Positions 1 through 6,501 of a stretch of 11,332 nt of DNA are shown one piece after another. The notes under the pieces were generated by a model. It ran no database searches. It worked only from the letters and a program-made list of their open reading frames with translations, and was not told the DNA's origin. The stretch covers positions 1 through 11,332 of the forward strand of contig JACQRQ010000169.1 in NCBI GenBank assembly GCA_016206405.1. The letters are read 5' to 3'. The first letter of the stretch is position 1. Every line of letters begins with the position of its first letter. The position numbers and the translations under genes are program-made. The DNA is from Elusimicrobiota bacterium (GTDB taxonomy: Bacteria; Elusimicrobiota; Elusimicrobia; O2-12-FULL-59-9).

Positions 1-23
1 AGATTTCGAGAAGGCCGTGAAGG

Positions 24-1538
24 TTAAATATCGTAGTAAAGATGAAATTCGTACGGGTGCGGCCGCATTCTCAGCGCGTCCACCTCTTTGACCCTCTTGT
101 AAGAAATCCAGGAATCCAGAACGTCTTTGGTGAATACATCGCCTTTCAACAGGAAGGCGTTGTCTTTCTCAAGCGCGTTGAGCGCCTGCTCCAGGCTGCC
201 GGGCATTTGCGGAACTTTTTTTCTGTCTTGGTCGGAAAGCTCGTAAAGGTCCTTGTCCATGGGGACCGGCGGCTCGATCTTGTTTTGGATTCCGTCCAAG
301 CCGGCCATGAGCATGGCGGCGAAGCCGAAGTAGGGATTGCAGGCCGGGTCGGGGAAGCGCACCTCGATTCTTTTATGCGCCGGTTGGTGCGAGTACATGG
401 GAATGCGCACGCCCGACGAGCGGTTGCGCGACGAGTGGGCCAGGTTCACCGGAGCTTCGTAGCCGGGCACCAGGCGCTTGTAGGAGTTGGTGGTCGGGTT
501 GGTGAACGCCGCGATGGCGTGGGCGTGCTTGAGAATGCCGCCGATATAGTAGAGGCACATTTTGGACACGCCGGAGTACTCCTTGCCGGCGAAAAGCGGC
601 TCTTTTTTCTTCCACAGGCTTTGGTGCACGTGCATGCCGGAGCCGTTGTCCTCGAAGATGGGCTTGGGCATGAAGGTGACGGTTTTCCCGTAGCGCTTGG
701 CCACGTTTTTGCAAATGTACTTGTAGAGCATGATGTTGTCGGCCATGCGGGTCAGGGAGTCGAAGCGCATGTCGATTTCGGCTTGGCCGGCCGTGGAGAC
801 CTCATGGTGGTGCTTTTCAACGATGATGCCGGCTTTCTCCATTTCCCGCACCATCTCGGCCCGGATATCCACCTGGGAGTCGGTGGGCGAGGTGGGGAAG
901 TAGCCTTCCTTATGCCGGGGCCGGTGCCCCGAATTGACGCCTTCCTTGCCGGAGTTCCATATGCCCTCGTCGGAGTCGATGAAATAGTAGCCGCAGTAGG
1001 CTTTCTGGTCGTAGCGGATATTGTCGAAGATGAAAAACTCGGCCTCGGGGCCGAAATAGGAGATGTCGGCGATGCCGGTCTTGAACAGGTAGTCCTCCGC
1101 TTTTTTGGCCACGTAGCGCGGGTCGCGCGTGTAGGGTTGGAGAGTGATGGGGTCGCGGACGTCGGCCAAAAGAGACAGAGTCGGCAGAGCGGTGAAAGGC
1201 TCCACGATGGCGGTGGTCGGATCCGGCACGACGAGCATGTCGCTTTCGTCGATCATCTGCCATCGCCGTATGGAGGAGCCGTCGAAGCCGGTCCCCTCCG
1301 TGAACAGGGCCTCGTTTAATTCGCTGACGGGAATGCTGAAGTGCTGCCAGGTGCCGAAGAAATCAGTGAATTTGAGATCCACCATCTCGAAGTTGTTTTT
1401 CTTGGCGAAATCCAGCACGCCTTTGGGAGTCAGGCGCATTCTCTGCTCCGGGGTCAAAACGACGCTGGGGACGTAGCCGCTGGCGTAGCCGTTGGTGGCG
1501 GGCCGCCGCGGTTTCAAGCCGGTTTTTTCCTCTGACAT
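24..1538 (-). CDS. glnA: Type I (GSI-beta) glutamine synthetase
   Basis: Cytoplasmic dodecameric enzyme that makes glutamine from glutamate, ammonia and ATP, the main entry of ammonium into metabolism. The 504-residue product carries the family motifs in order: DGSSI at 86-90, the metal-binding FGPEAEFFIFD at 162-172, the ATP-binding KPIFEDNGSGMHVHQS at 292-307, the substrate loop NPTTNSYKRLVPGYEAP at 347-363, RSSGVRIP at 373-380 and RIEVRFPDP at 390-398. The C-terminal stretch PMDKDLYELSDQD (426-438) matches the adenylylation loop of the enterobacterial enzyme, with Tyr432 as the expected modified residue, so activity is probably controlled by GlnE-type adenylylation. I chose the ATG at 1538 because GGGAGG lies 5 nt before it; a longer reading from 1571 would place this ribosome-binding site inside the coding sequence. 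About 35 residues precede the point where the E. coli enzyme begins, a modest extension of unknown role. No glnB, glnE or ntr gene lies in the window. Confidence 0.97.
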   Translation of the reverse strand: MSEEKTGLKPRRPATNGYASGYVPSVVLTPEQRMRLTPKGVLDFAKKNNFEMVDLKFTDFFGTWQHFSIPVSELNEALFTEGTGFDGSSIRRWQMIDESDMLVVPDPTTAIVEPFTALPTLSLLADVRDPITLQPYTRDPRYVAKKAEDYLFKTGIADISYFGPEAEFFIFDNIRYDQKAYCGYYFIDSDEGIWNSGKEGVNSGHRPRHKEGYFPTSPTDSQVDIRAEMVREMEKAGIIVEKHHHEVSTAGQAEIDMRFDSLTRMADNIMLYKYICKNVAKRYGKTVTFMPKPIFEDNGSGMHVHQSLWKKKEPLFAGKEYSGVSKMCLYYIGGILKHAHAIAAFTNPTTNSYKRLVPGYEAPVNLAHSSRNRSSGVRIPMYSHQPAHKRIEVRFPDPACNPYFGFAAMLMAGLDGIQNKIEPPVPMDKDLYELSDQDRKKVPQMPGSLEQALNALEKDNAFLLKGDVFTKDVLDSWISYKRVKEVDALRMRPHPYEFHLYYDI

Positions 1539-1582
1539 TTCATCCTCCCTTTCCGAATTACGGAAAATCAAAACCTAGTTTT

Positions 1583-1611
1583 ATCCTACAGAAAACCCAC
1601 GCCCGAGTCAA
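1583..1611 (-). promoter_or_regulatory. glnA sigma70-type promoter
   Basis: On the minus strand a -35 TTGACT (1606-1611) and a -10 TAGGAT (1583-1588) are separated by exactly 17 bp. The predicted transcript start near 1576 leaves a leader of about 38 nt that contains the glnA ribosome-binding site. I see no sigma54 (GG-N10-GC) element here, so sigma70 control with post-translational regulation is the simplest reading. The assignment rests on motif match only. Confidence 0.7.
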
Positions 1612-1616
1612 ATGTT

Positions 1617-1645
1617 TTGCCCCCCATGGCCGAATTGGGTACAAT
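1617..1645 (+). promoter_or_regulatory. Promoter of the Memo-family gene
   Basis: On the plus strand TTGCCC (1617-1622) and TACAAT (1640-1645) are spaced by 17 bp, placing transcript initiation near 1652, about 50 nt before the chosen ATG at 1702. Its -35 lies only 5 bp from the -35 of the divergent glnA promoter, so the two polymerases would compete or share regulators. The position argues against translation starting at the upstream ATG at 1612. Confidence 0.5.
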
Positions 1646-1701
1646 GTTCGCTCGCCGGGCGTTTCCGCGCCGGCGCCCAGGACTACCGGATTTCGCTTCT
1701 T

Positions 1702-2985
1702 ATGGAAATTTTCAGCAAAATTGATTCGGACGGGCCGCTTCCGGCTTTAAGGCAGGACCTTCAGGCATTTCCGGCCGAGGTTGAGGGAAAGCGCGTCGTG
1801 CTTCTCCAGGACCTGGAAGGCTTAAGCCCCCATCCCGTCGCGCTTTCGCCAGACGGCCTGGCGGTCGCCTCCCTGCTCGACGGCCGGAACACGGCCGCCG
1901 AGCTGCGCTCCGCCTTCGCGCAGGCCACGGGGATGCTTCTGAGCGCGGCCGAAATTCACGACATCGTCCAGCAATTGGAGCAGGCGCAGCTTTTGGAGAC
2001 GCCGGAGATCGCGGCCAAACGCCGGCGGATTTTGGATGATTTTTTGGCCGGCCCGACCCGGAAAGCCGCGCTTCAAGGGACCAGCTATCCCGCGGACCCG
2101 CTGGAGCTTGCGGGATTATTGGGGGGCTACTTTCGCGATCCCAAGGGGCCGGGCGAGCTTGCTCCGGAGGCCGATCCTAAAGCCGCCCCACCCATAGGCC
2201 TGGTCAGCCCGCATATCGACTATGGGCGCGGCGGCCCGGCCTACGCCTGGGCCTACCGGGTCTTGGCCCAGTGCGAGCCGCCGGATTTGATCGTGGCTTT
2301 GGGAGTCGCCCACGCCTCTCCCGATTCCCCCTGGACTCTCACCCGCAAGGCCTACGAAACGCCTTACGGGCCTTTGGTCGTTCATGAAGAGCTTTATGAG
2401 GAATTCCAGAATCATTTATGGTACGACGCGCGCGGGGACGAATGGGTCCACCGCAAGGAGCATTCCTTGGAGCTTCAGGCGGTGTGGCTGAAATTTCTGT
2501 GGCGGGAGAAGACCCCGCCGTGGGTGCCGGTCCTGTGCTCGGCTTTCGACCGCTTTTGCCCCGACCGTCCGCCGTCTGAAATTCCCACCTTGGAGGAAGC
2601 GGTTCAAAACATCGGCCGCAGGCTCGCGCACAGGGCCAAAACCCAAAAAATACTGGTTCTGGCGGGGGTGGACTTGGCGCACGTGGGCCCCCGCTTCGGC
2701 GACGACCTGCAGCCGGGTCCGGAGCTGGAAAAACGCGTTGAATCCGAGGACCGCCGCTCCCTGGAACACGCCATGGCGCTTGACGCCGACGCCTTTTACC
2801 TGTCCGCGGTGGCCGACGGCCATTGGCGCAAAATCTGCGGCCTGTCGGCGCTCTATACGTCGCTGCGCTGGATAAAATTTCTGCGGGGGGACAAGCCGGG
2901 CGCGGGAAATCTCCTGACCTACGGCCAGGCGCCGGATCCCTTGGGCGGCATCGTGTCCTTCGCCGGCGCCGTCTTTCCCCGATAG
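1702..2985 (+). CDS. amrB: Memo-family protein (AmmeMemoRadiSam system protein B-like)
   Basis: A 427-residue protein in two parts. Residues about 30-100 form a small helical or winged-helix-like domain (pattern LSPDGLAVASLLDGRN followed by an amphipathic helix) often seen in front of bacterial Memo domains. Residues about 123-427 are the Memo domain: SYPADP (128-133), SPHIDYGRGG (169-178), GVAHASPDSP (201-210), KEHSLELQ (252-259), GVDLAHVGPRFGD (322-334) and CGLSALYTSL (379-388). His171, His204 and Cys379 correspond to the metal-binding His, His and Cys of human MEMO1, so a metal site is probably intact. Memo proteins resemble class III extradiol dioxygenases in fold; the bacterial function is unsettled. 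The radical SAM and AMMECR1 partners of the usual three-part system are not adjacent. The ATG at 1702 is preferred over one at 1612 because the promoter overlaps the longer form and the extra 30 residues look non-native; no strong ribosome-binding site supports either. The gene converges on nirK with only GGCC between the stop codons. Confidence 0.88.
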   Translation: MEIFSKIDSDGPLPALRQDLQAFPAEVEGKRVVLLQDLEGLSPHPVALSPDGLAVASLLDGRNTAAELRSAFAQATGMLLSAAEIHDIVQQLEQAQLLETPEIAAKRRRILDDFLAGPTRKAALQGTSYPADPLELAGLLGGYFRDPKGPGELAPEADPKAAPPIGLVSPHIDYGRGGPAYAWAYRVLAQCEPPDLIVALGVAHASPDSPWTLTRKAYETPYGPLVVHEELYEEFQNHLWYDARGDEWVHRKEHSLELQAVWLKFLWREKTPPWVPVLCSAFDRFCPDRPPSEIPTLEEAVQNIGRRLAHRAKTQKILVLAGVDLAHVGPRFGDDLQPGPELEKRVESEDRRSLEHAMALDADAFYLSAVADGHWRKICGLSALYTSLRWIKFLRGDKPGAGNLLTYGQAPDPLGGIVSFAGAVFPR

Positions 2986-2989
2986 GGCC

Positions 2990-3991
2990 TTATTTCACAG
3001 CGCTGTAGATTTCCGGCGCTTCCTCGCCCTCGACCTGCAATGCTCCGACGGCTCCTTTTTCGATTCTAAAAATGGAGTGGTCCACGAGCGTGTAGCTGCC
3101 GGGGACCTCCAATGCGAACTCCACCACCGCGGCGCCTCCCGCGGGCACCAGCGTCGTCTGAACGTTGGCCAGGGGCTGCGATTCTATGGCGCCCTCCGCG
3201 TAAACTTTATCGAAGATTTCGCCGATGACGTGAAAGGATGAGACCAGATTCGGGCCCGCGTTTCCGAAAAATATCCGCGTCTTTTCTCCGACTTTGGCTT
3301 TAAGGGCGCGGTCCTCCGTGAGTCCGCCGTAGCGGCCGTTGAAAACCACATACGTCGGCTTCTCCTCGGAGGCCTTCTCCCGGTCGTAGGTGGTCAAACC
3401 CTCAAAACCCAGCTCTTCTTTGGTGTAGAACTCGCTCTGCAGCACGTAATACTCCCGGTCCACCTTGGGAAGCCCTTGCGGCGGCTCCACCAGAATGAGC
3501 CCGTACATGCCGTTGGCGATATGGTCGGTGACGGGCGGCGCGGCGCAGTGGTAGACGTAGAGCCCGGCTTTAAGCATTTTCATGCGCGCGATTTTCGTCT
3601 CGCCGGGCTGGGCCAAAGTGATGGCGGCTCCGCCTCCGGGGCCGGTGACGGCATGCAGGTCTATGTTGTGGGACATGGAGCTGTTCTTGGGGTTGCTCAG
3701 GTGCAGCTCCAAGGTGTCGCCTTGGCGGACGCGGACGAAAGGTCCCGGCACGCGTCCGTTGAACGTCCAGAAAATATACTCCGTCGGCTCGGAGATCCCT
3801 TCCATCAGGAGTCCTTGAACCTCCGAAGTTTCAAGATTGAGCCTCAGCGTCGCGGGCTGGTCCCTCTGGATTGGCGCCGGAACCTCCGGAGCGTAGCTGA
3901 TGGGGGCCTCGGCCATCTCTTGAGCCGCAAGCGGCATGGCCAGGGCCGCGATCGCCGCGGCGGTTCGAGTCCATTGTCTTAACCTTCTCAT
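2990..3991 (-). CDS. nirK: Copper-containing nitrite reductase, AniA/class II type
   Basis: Periplasmic enzyme that reduces nitrite to nitric oxide, the committing step of denitrification. The 333-residue precursor begins with a signal peptide (about 1-23; Arg2-Arg3, hydrophobic AAAIAALAMPLAA) without a lipobox, so unlike neisserial AniA it is probably soluble. Two cupredoxin domains follow. Type 1 copper ligands are His108, Cys149, His157 and Met162; type 2 ligands are His113, His148 and His305; the catalytic pair is Asp111 and His254. All are present in SHNIDLH, YHCAAPPVTDHIANGM, SSFHVIGEIFDKV and LVDHSIFR. The Cys-to-His loop is one residue shorter than in Alcaligenes-type enzymes and matches the AniA group. 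There is no fused cytochrome or extra cupredoxin domain, so an external electron donor is needed. The ATG at 3991 has GAGGAGG about 7 nt upstream and overlaps the stop codon of the preceding gene (TAATG), showing translational coupling. No nirV or nor gene is in view. Confidence 0.96.
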   Translation of the reverse strand: MRRLRQWTRTAAAIAALAMPLAAQEMAEAPISYAPEVPAPIQRDQPATLRLNLETSEVQGLLMEGISEPTEYIFWTFNGRVPGPFVRVRQGDTLELHLSNPKNSSMSHNIDLHAVTGPGGGAAITLAQPGETKIARMKMLKAGLYVYHCAAPPVTDHIANGMYGLILVEPPQGLPKVDREYYVLQSEFYTKEELGFEGLTTYDREKASEEKPTYVVFNGRYGGLTEDRALKAKVGEKTRIFFGNAGPNLVSSFHVIGEIFDKVYAEGAIESQPLANVQTTLVPAGGAAVVEFALEVPGSYTLVDHSIFRIEKGAVGALQVEGEEAPEIYSAVK

Positions 3992-4596
3992 TATTTTTCC
4001 TCCTCTTTGATTTTGTTTGGGACGGCATAAAGCTCGTTGAAGCGCTCCGGGTACCGCCCCCGGAACAGCTCGATGAGGCGCATGCGGTGGCGGGACCACG
4101 TTTCGGCATGCGGACCCGTTTTTCGGGCCAGCGAGTCATAGACGAGAAACTTCCACAGGGCCTTGGCCTCCTGAAGGCTCAGCACCGGGCAGGCGCCGCA
4201 GCAGGGGGGGCGCCGGCGAATTTCCTCGACTTTCTTTTTCCATCCGTCGCGCGTCGCCACAAGGATGCGCGGATCGGAGAGCGTCTCGGGACGCAGGCGG
4301 CGCTCGGCTTCCTCCAGCCGGGGATCGAACTCCACCATGGGGGAGTTGATGACGCGCGAGGTCGTCCTGAGAAACCCGAAGACTTTAAGGAATACCTCCC
4401 GGTAAGTATTCTGATGCTCCGGGGGATAACCCGAGACGTCGATTTCCACCGGACCGAGGTCCGCCGGATAGAGAGCGGAGGTCGTTGTCGAAGAAAGCTC
4501 CACGGAGGCCTCAAGAGCCGGGCAACAAAAGAGAAAGCCCGCCATTGCCAGAACCCATGGCAACGCCCTTCTGTTTAACGTCCACTTATGGCCCAT
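3991..4596 (-). CDS. Secreted cytochrome-c-like protein lacking CxxCH
   Basis: A 201-residue protein with a probable signal peptide (1-30, hydrophobic WVLAMAGFLFCCPALEA). Its body resembles a widespread monohaem cytochrome c domain whose members read roughly SGYPPE-x-Q-x-x-Y, then KCxxCHTLARPINS, then a W-x-x-x-V-x-x-M helix and EAKxIxxFLVYDS-x-x-RK. Here SGYPPEHQNTY (56-65), SRVINS (80-85), GWKKKVEEI (118-126) and EAKALWKFLVYDSLARK (143-159) are kept. The haem-binding CxxCH is replaced by VFGFL (72-76), and the usual Met of the second helix is Ile126, so covalent haem is not expected. A new CCGAC cluster (Cys132, Cys133, Cys136) sits between the two helices. The family alignment is from memory and is an inference. 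The gene starts 21 nt after the CopD-like gene and its TAA overlaps the nirK ATG. It may be a structural, copper-delivery or assembly partner of NirK; no function is established. Confidence 0.8.
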   Translation of the reverse strand: MGHKWTLNRRALPWVLAMAGFLFCCPALEASVELSSTTTSALYPADLGPVEIDVSGYPPEHQNTYREVFLKVFGFLRTTSRVINSPMVEFDPRLEEAERRLRPETLSDPRILVATRDGWKKKVEEIRRRPPCCGACPVLSLQEAKALWKFLVYDSLARKTGPHAETWSRHRMRLIELFRGRYPERFNELYAVPNKIKEEEK

Positions 4597-4617
4597 AGTC
4601 TTTTCTTCGCGGCCCGC

Positions 4618-5094
4618 TCACAAAGGATTCATACGAAGCAGCGCGGCGCAGAACACCACGACGAGTCCTAAGATTAAATTGACGCGGGCCCAGAAAATGG
4701 TCCGGCGCCGCAGCCGCGCGAAATCCTCCGTGCCCGGCGCCGCGACCGTCAGGCCGGGGCCCCACAAGAAAGAGTGAAGCAGGCTCAACGCCACCATGAC
4801 CGCCGTCAGCAGCAGCTTCACCGAAAGAATCGCGCCGAAGCTCCCTTCAAAAATCGGACCCCAAGCGCCGATCCGGGAAAGCTTGTAGGTTCCGGTGAGG
4901 GCGAGCGCCACCAGGCAACCCCATTCCGCGTATTTGAAGCGAACGCCCAAAGCGCGAATGAGCGGCATACGGATTTCCGGGCTCATGTTTTTTAAAAGAG
5001 GGTTGAGGAGGAGGGCGGTGAAAATCATGCCGCCGACCCAGGTCGCGGCGGCCATGAGGTGAGCCCAATGAATTACGGCGTCCATCCAGAGCAT
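4618..5094 (-). CDS. CopD-like four-helix membrane protein
   Basis: A 158-residue inner-membrane protein with four predicted transmembrane helices at about 8-28, 57-71, 88-110 and 135-153. The first helix reads IHWAHLMAAATWVGGMIF, the pattern of the copper-resistance D (CopD) family in which paired histidines are thought to bind copper or haem; His9, His12 and His107 are candidate ligands. Its place as first gene before the cytochrome-like gene and nirK suggests a role in supplying copper to, or passing electrons to, the nitrite reductase, but this is inference from context. I chose the ATG at 5094; a second ATG at 5085 is possible. Longer upstream readings are GC-rich and polar and would include the promoter. 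No Shine-Dalgarno sequence precedes either start, which fits a nearly leaderless message. Confidence 0.8.
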   Translation of the reverse strand: MLWMDAVIHWAHLMAAATWVGGMIFTALLLNPLLKNMSPEIRMPLIRALGVRFKYAEWGCLVALALTGTYKLSRIGAWGPIFEGSFGAILSVKLLLTAVMVALSLLHSFLWGPGLTVAAPGTEDFARLRRRTIFWARVNLILGLVVVFCAALLRMNPL

Positions 5095-5104
5095 AGTCAG
5101 TACA

Positions 5105-5113
5105 AGTTTAGCA
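5105..5113 (-). promoter_or_regulatory. Extended -10 promoter of the copD-like/nirK unit
   Basis: The minus strand reads TGC-TAAACT (TGC at 5111-5113, TAAACT at 5105-5110), an extended -10 element with no clear -35. Transcription would begin near 5098, only about 4 nt before the ATG at 5094. A weak -35 is typical of promoters that depend on an activator, which fits a nitrite-respiration gene. Confidence 0.45.
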
Positions 5114-5133
5114 GAATTTTTTCCAACAAAGCA

Positions 5134-5145
5134 TGCGCCGGCGCA
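5134..5145. promoter_or_regulatory. Perfect 12-bp palindrome, candidate operator
   Basis: TGCGCCGGCGCA is its own reverse complement and lies in the 83-nt gap between the permease stop and the CopD-like start. Its centre (5139.5) is about 41.5 bp upstream of the predicted transcript start, the position used by class II activators of the CRP/FNR group. The bases do not match an FNR or NnrR box, so the binding protein is unknown. A chance palindrome in GC-rich DNA is possible. Confidence 0.35.
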
Positions 5146-5177
5146 GCTTTTCCCGATTTTGACGGGATCATCGCCCT

Positions 5178-6404
5178 TTAACGCAGCAAATAAAGGTAGA
5201 AGCTGCCCGCGATGATAAGAAAAGCGGACGGAAGGGTCGCGGCCCGGCAATATTCCCAAAATCCGACGCGGGCTTGATCCTTGGCCGTCTCAACGACGAT
5301 GAGATTGGCCACGGAGCCGATCAAAGTCAGGTTGCCGGCCAAGGTGGACGTCATCGCCAGCAGCAGCCATAGGGAGTCTTCCTTGCCAAGCCCCGGCAGG
5401 ATGTGCGCCAGGAAAATAACGCCCGGAACATTGCTGACGACGTTGGAGACGATGACGCTGCAGAAGGCCGCCACCGACATCCGGACTCCCAGACCGCCGG
5501 CGCTCAGGCGCGTCAAGGCCTCGGAGACCAGCGTGAGCGCTCCGGATTGCCGCAGGCCTCCCATGACGACGAATAAACCGGCGAACATCAGCAGCAGTTC
5601 CCAATCCACGTGCCTGAAAGCGTCGCGGGGTTTGGCGGCGCCCAACAGAATCAGCAAAGATGCCACCGCGAGGGCGGCCAAGGGCGGATGGACGTCCCAC
5701 GCAAAAAGGATCAAGAGCAGGGCCGTGGCGCCCATGCAGGCGTAGAGCAGCCGGCTGCGGACCGGCGTTTGAGGGTTGAGGTCGAGAACGATTTTCCGCT
5801 CGGAATTGAAATCCTCGGGGTAGAGGCGGCACAGGAACCAGTAGTTGAGCAGCAGGCCCGCCAAGCCGAGCGGCAGCAGCGCCCTCACGAAGGCCCCGAA
5901 AGAGATGCCGGAGTGGATGGCCACGATCATGTTTTGCGGGTTTCCGACCGGCGTGACGACCGAGCCTATGTTGGCGGAAGTCGCCAAAGCGATGAGGTAT
6001 GGGTTTGGGCGCAGGCGCGCCTTCCGGGTGACGCGGAGGACGACCGGCGTCAGCATCAGGCAGATCGTGTCGTTCATGAACAGGGCCGAAAGCAGGCCGG
6101 AGGAGGCCGTCAAGAGGGCCAGAAGCTGGCGGGGGGACCTGGCGTTGCGCAGGACGATGAGCTCGATTTGCTCGAAGAATCCGGAGATCTCCAGGTAGCC
6201 GCTGACGATCATCATCCCGAGGATGAAGACCAGCGTGTCGAGATCGACCAATTGGTAGGACTCGCTCAGAGGCAATACTCCGAAGACGACCATGGCCGTC
6301 GCGCCCAAAAGCGCCGCAGCCGGCCGGTGTATGTGGACGCCGGGAATATTTTGAAAGGAGATGAGCAGGTAGGTCAGGATGAATATCGTCAGCGCGGCGG
6401 TCAT
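5178..6404 (-). CDS. ArsB/NhaD/SLC13-type ion permease
   Basis: A 408-residue polytopic membrane protein of the ion transporter superfamily that includes arsenite (ArsB), sodium/proton (NhaD) and anion (SLC13, CitM) carriers, with about 10-12 hydrophobic segments. Two related halves are visible. The first contains FMNDTICLMLTP (109-120) and SANIGSVVTPVGNPQN (143-158); the second contains SNVVSNVPGVI (320-330) and STLAGNLTLIGSVANLIVVE (353-372). These paired helix-breaking Asn/Gly/Pro loops form the substrate and cation sites in this superfamily. The substrate cannot be told from sequence; arsenite, sodium/proton or a dicarboxylate are all possible, and no ars genes are nearby. The ATG at 6404 has no Shine-Dalgarno sequence. 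Its stop lies 83 nt before the CopD-like gene, which appears to have its own promoter. Confidence 0.88.
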   Translation of the reverse strand: MTAALTIFILTYLLISFQNIPGVHIHRPAAALLGATAMVVFGVLPLSESYQLVDLDTLVFILGMMIVSGYLEISGFFEQIELIVLRNARSPRQLLALLTASSGLLSALFMNDTICLMLTPVVLRVTRKARLRPNPYLIALATSANIGSVVTPVGNPQNMIVAIHSGISFGAFVRALLPLGLAGLLLNYWFLCRLYPEDFNSERKIVLDLNPQTPVRSRLLYACMGATALLLILFAWDVHPPLAALAVASLLILLGAAKPRDAFRHVDWELLLMFAGLFVVMGGLRQSGALTLVSEALTRLSAGGLGVRMSVAAFCSVIVSNVVSNVPGVIFLAHILPGLGKEDSLWLLLAMTSTLAGNLTLIGSVANLIVVETAKDQARVGFWEYCRAATLPSAFLIIAGSFYLYLLR

Positions 6405-6420
6405 GGGAAGCGATGCGGCG

Positions 6421-6426
6421 ATTGTA
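6421..6426 (-). promoter_or_regulatory. Possible -10 of the permease gene
   Basis: The minus strand carries TACAAT (within CTTATACAAT), five of six matches to the -10 consensus, 16 nt before the permease ATG. A transcript start near 6414 would leave a leader of about 10 nt with no ribosome-binding site. No good -35 is present at 16-18 bp, so this is a weak call. Confidence 0.3.
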
Positions 6427-6473
6427 TAAGTTTTTTGTGCGGTCTTCTATGCGCGGCGTTGCCGCTTCCGTCT

Positions 6474-6501
6474 TTGACGAATTTTTTTGCTAGGATTTAA
6501 T
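6474..6501 (+). promoter_or_regulatory. Promoter of the zinc-ribbon gene
   Basis: Two overlapping readings exist. TTGACG (6474-6479) with TTTAAT (6496-6501) at 16-bp spacing would start transcription inside the coding region. The extended -10 TGC-TAGGAT (TAGGAT at 6491-6496) would start at about 6503, exactly the second ATG of the gene. The AGGA inside TAGGAT (6492-6495) could also be a Shine-Dalgarno sequence 7 nt from that ATG if transcription starts further upstream, so the same bases have two possible roles. Confidence 0.4.

Noticed and set aside
1..23. A gene or terminator downstream of glnA at the left edge
   Set aside because: Only 23 bases are available and they show neither a hairpin nor a readable gene end.
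42..1319. Long open frame (425 codons) on the plus strand opposite glnA
   Set aside because: Its translation is rich in Val, Gly, Arg and His with no motif, and it mirrors the third-position GC bias of the well-supported glnA. It is a shadow frame.
1539..1571. Upstream extension of glnA to an ATG at 1571
   Set aside because: It would bury the GGGAGG ribosome-binding site in coding sequence and starts next to the predicted transcript start.
1612..1701. Upstream extension of the Memo gene to an ATG at 1612
   Set aside because: The predicted promoter lies inside it and the added residues look unlike a coding N-terminus.
5178..6404. Arsenic resistance locus based on an ArsB-like permease
   Set aside because: No arsR, arsC or arsA gene is near and the fold is shared by sodium and anion carriers, so the substrate cannot be assigned.
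5610..6500. 296-codon open frame on the plus strand opposite the permease
   Set aside because: Arg-, Gln- and Asp-rich text without motifs, lying opposite a clear membrane protein gene; a product of GC-rich codon use.
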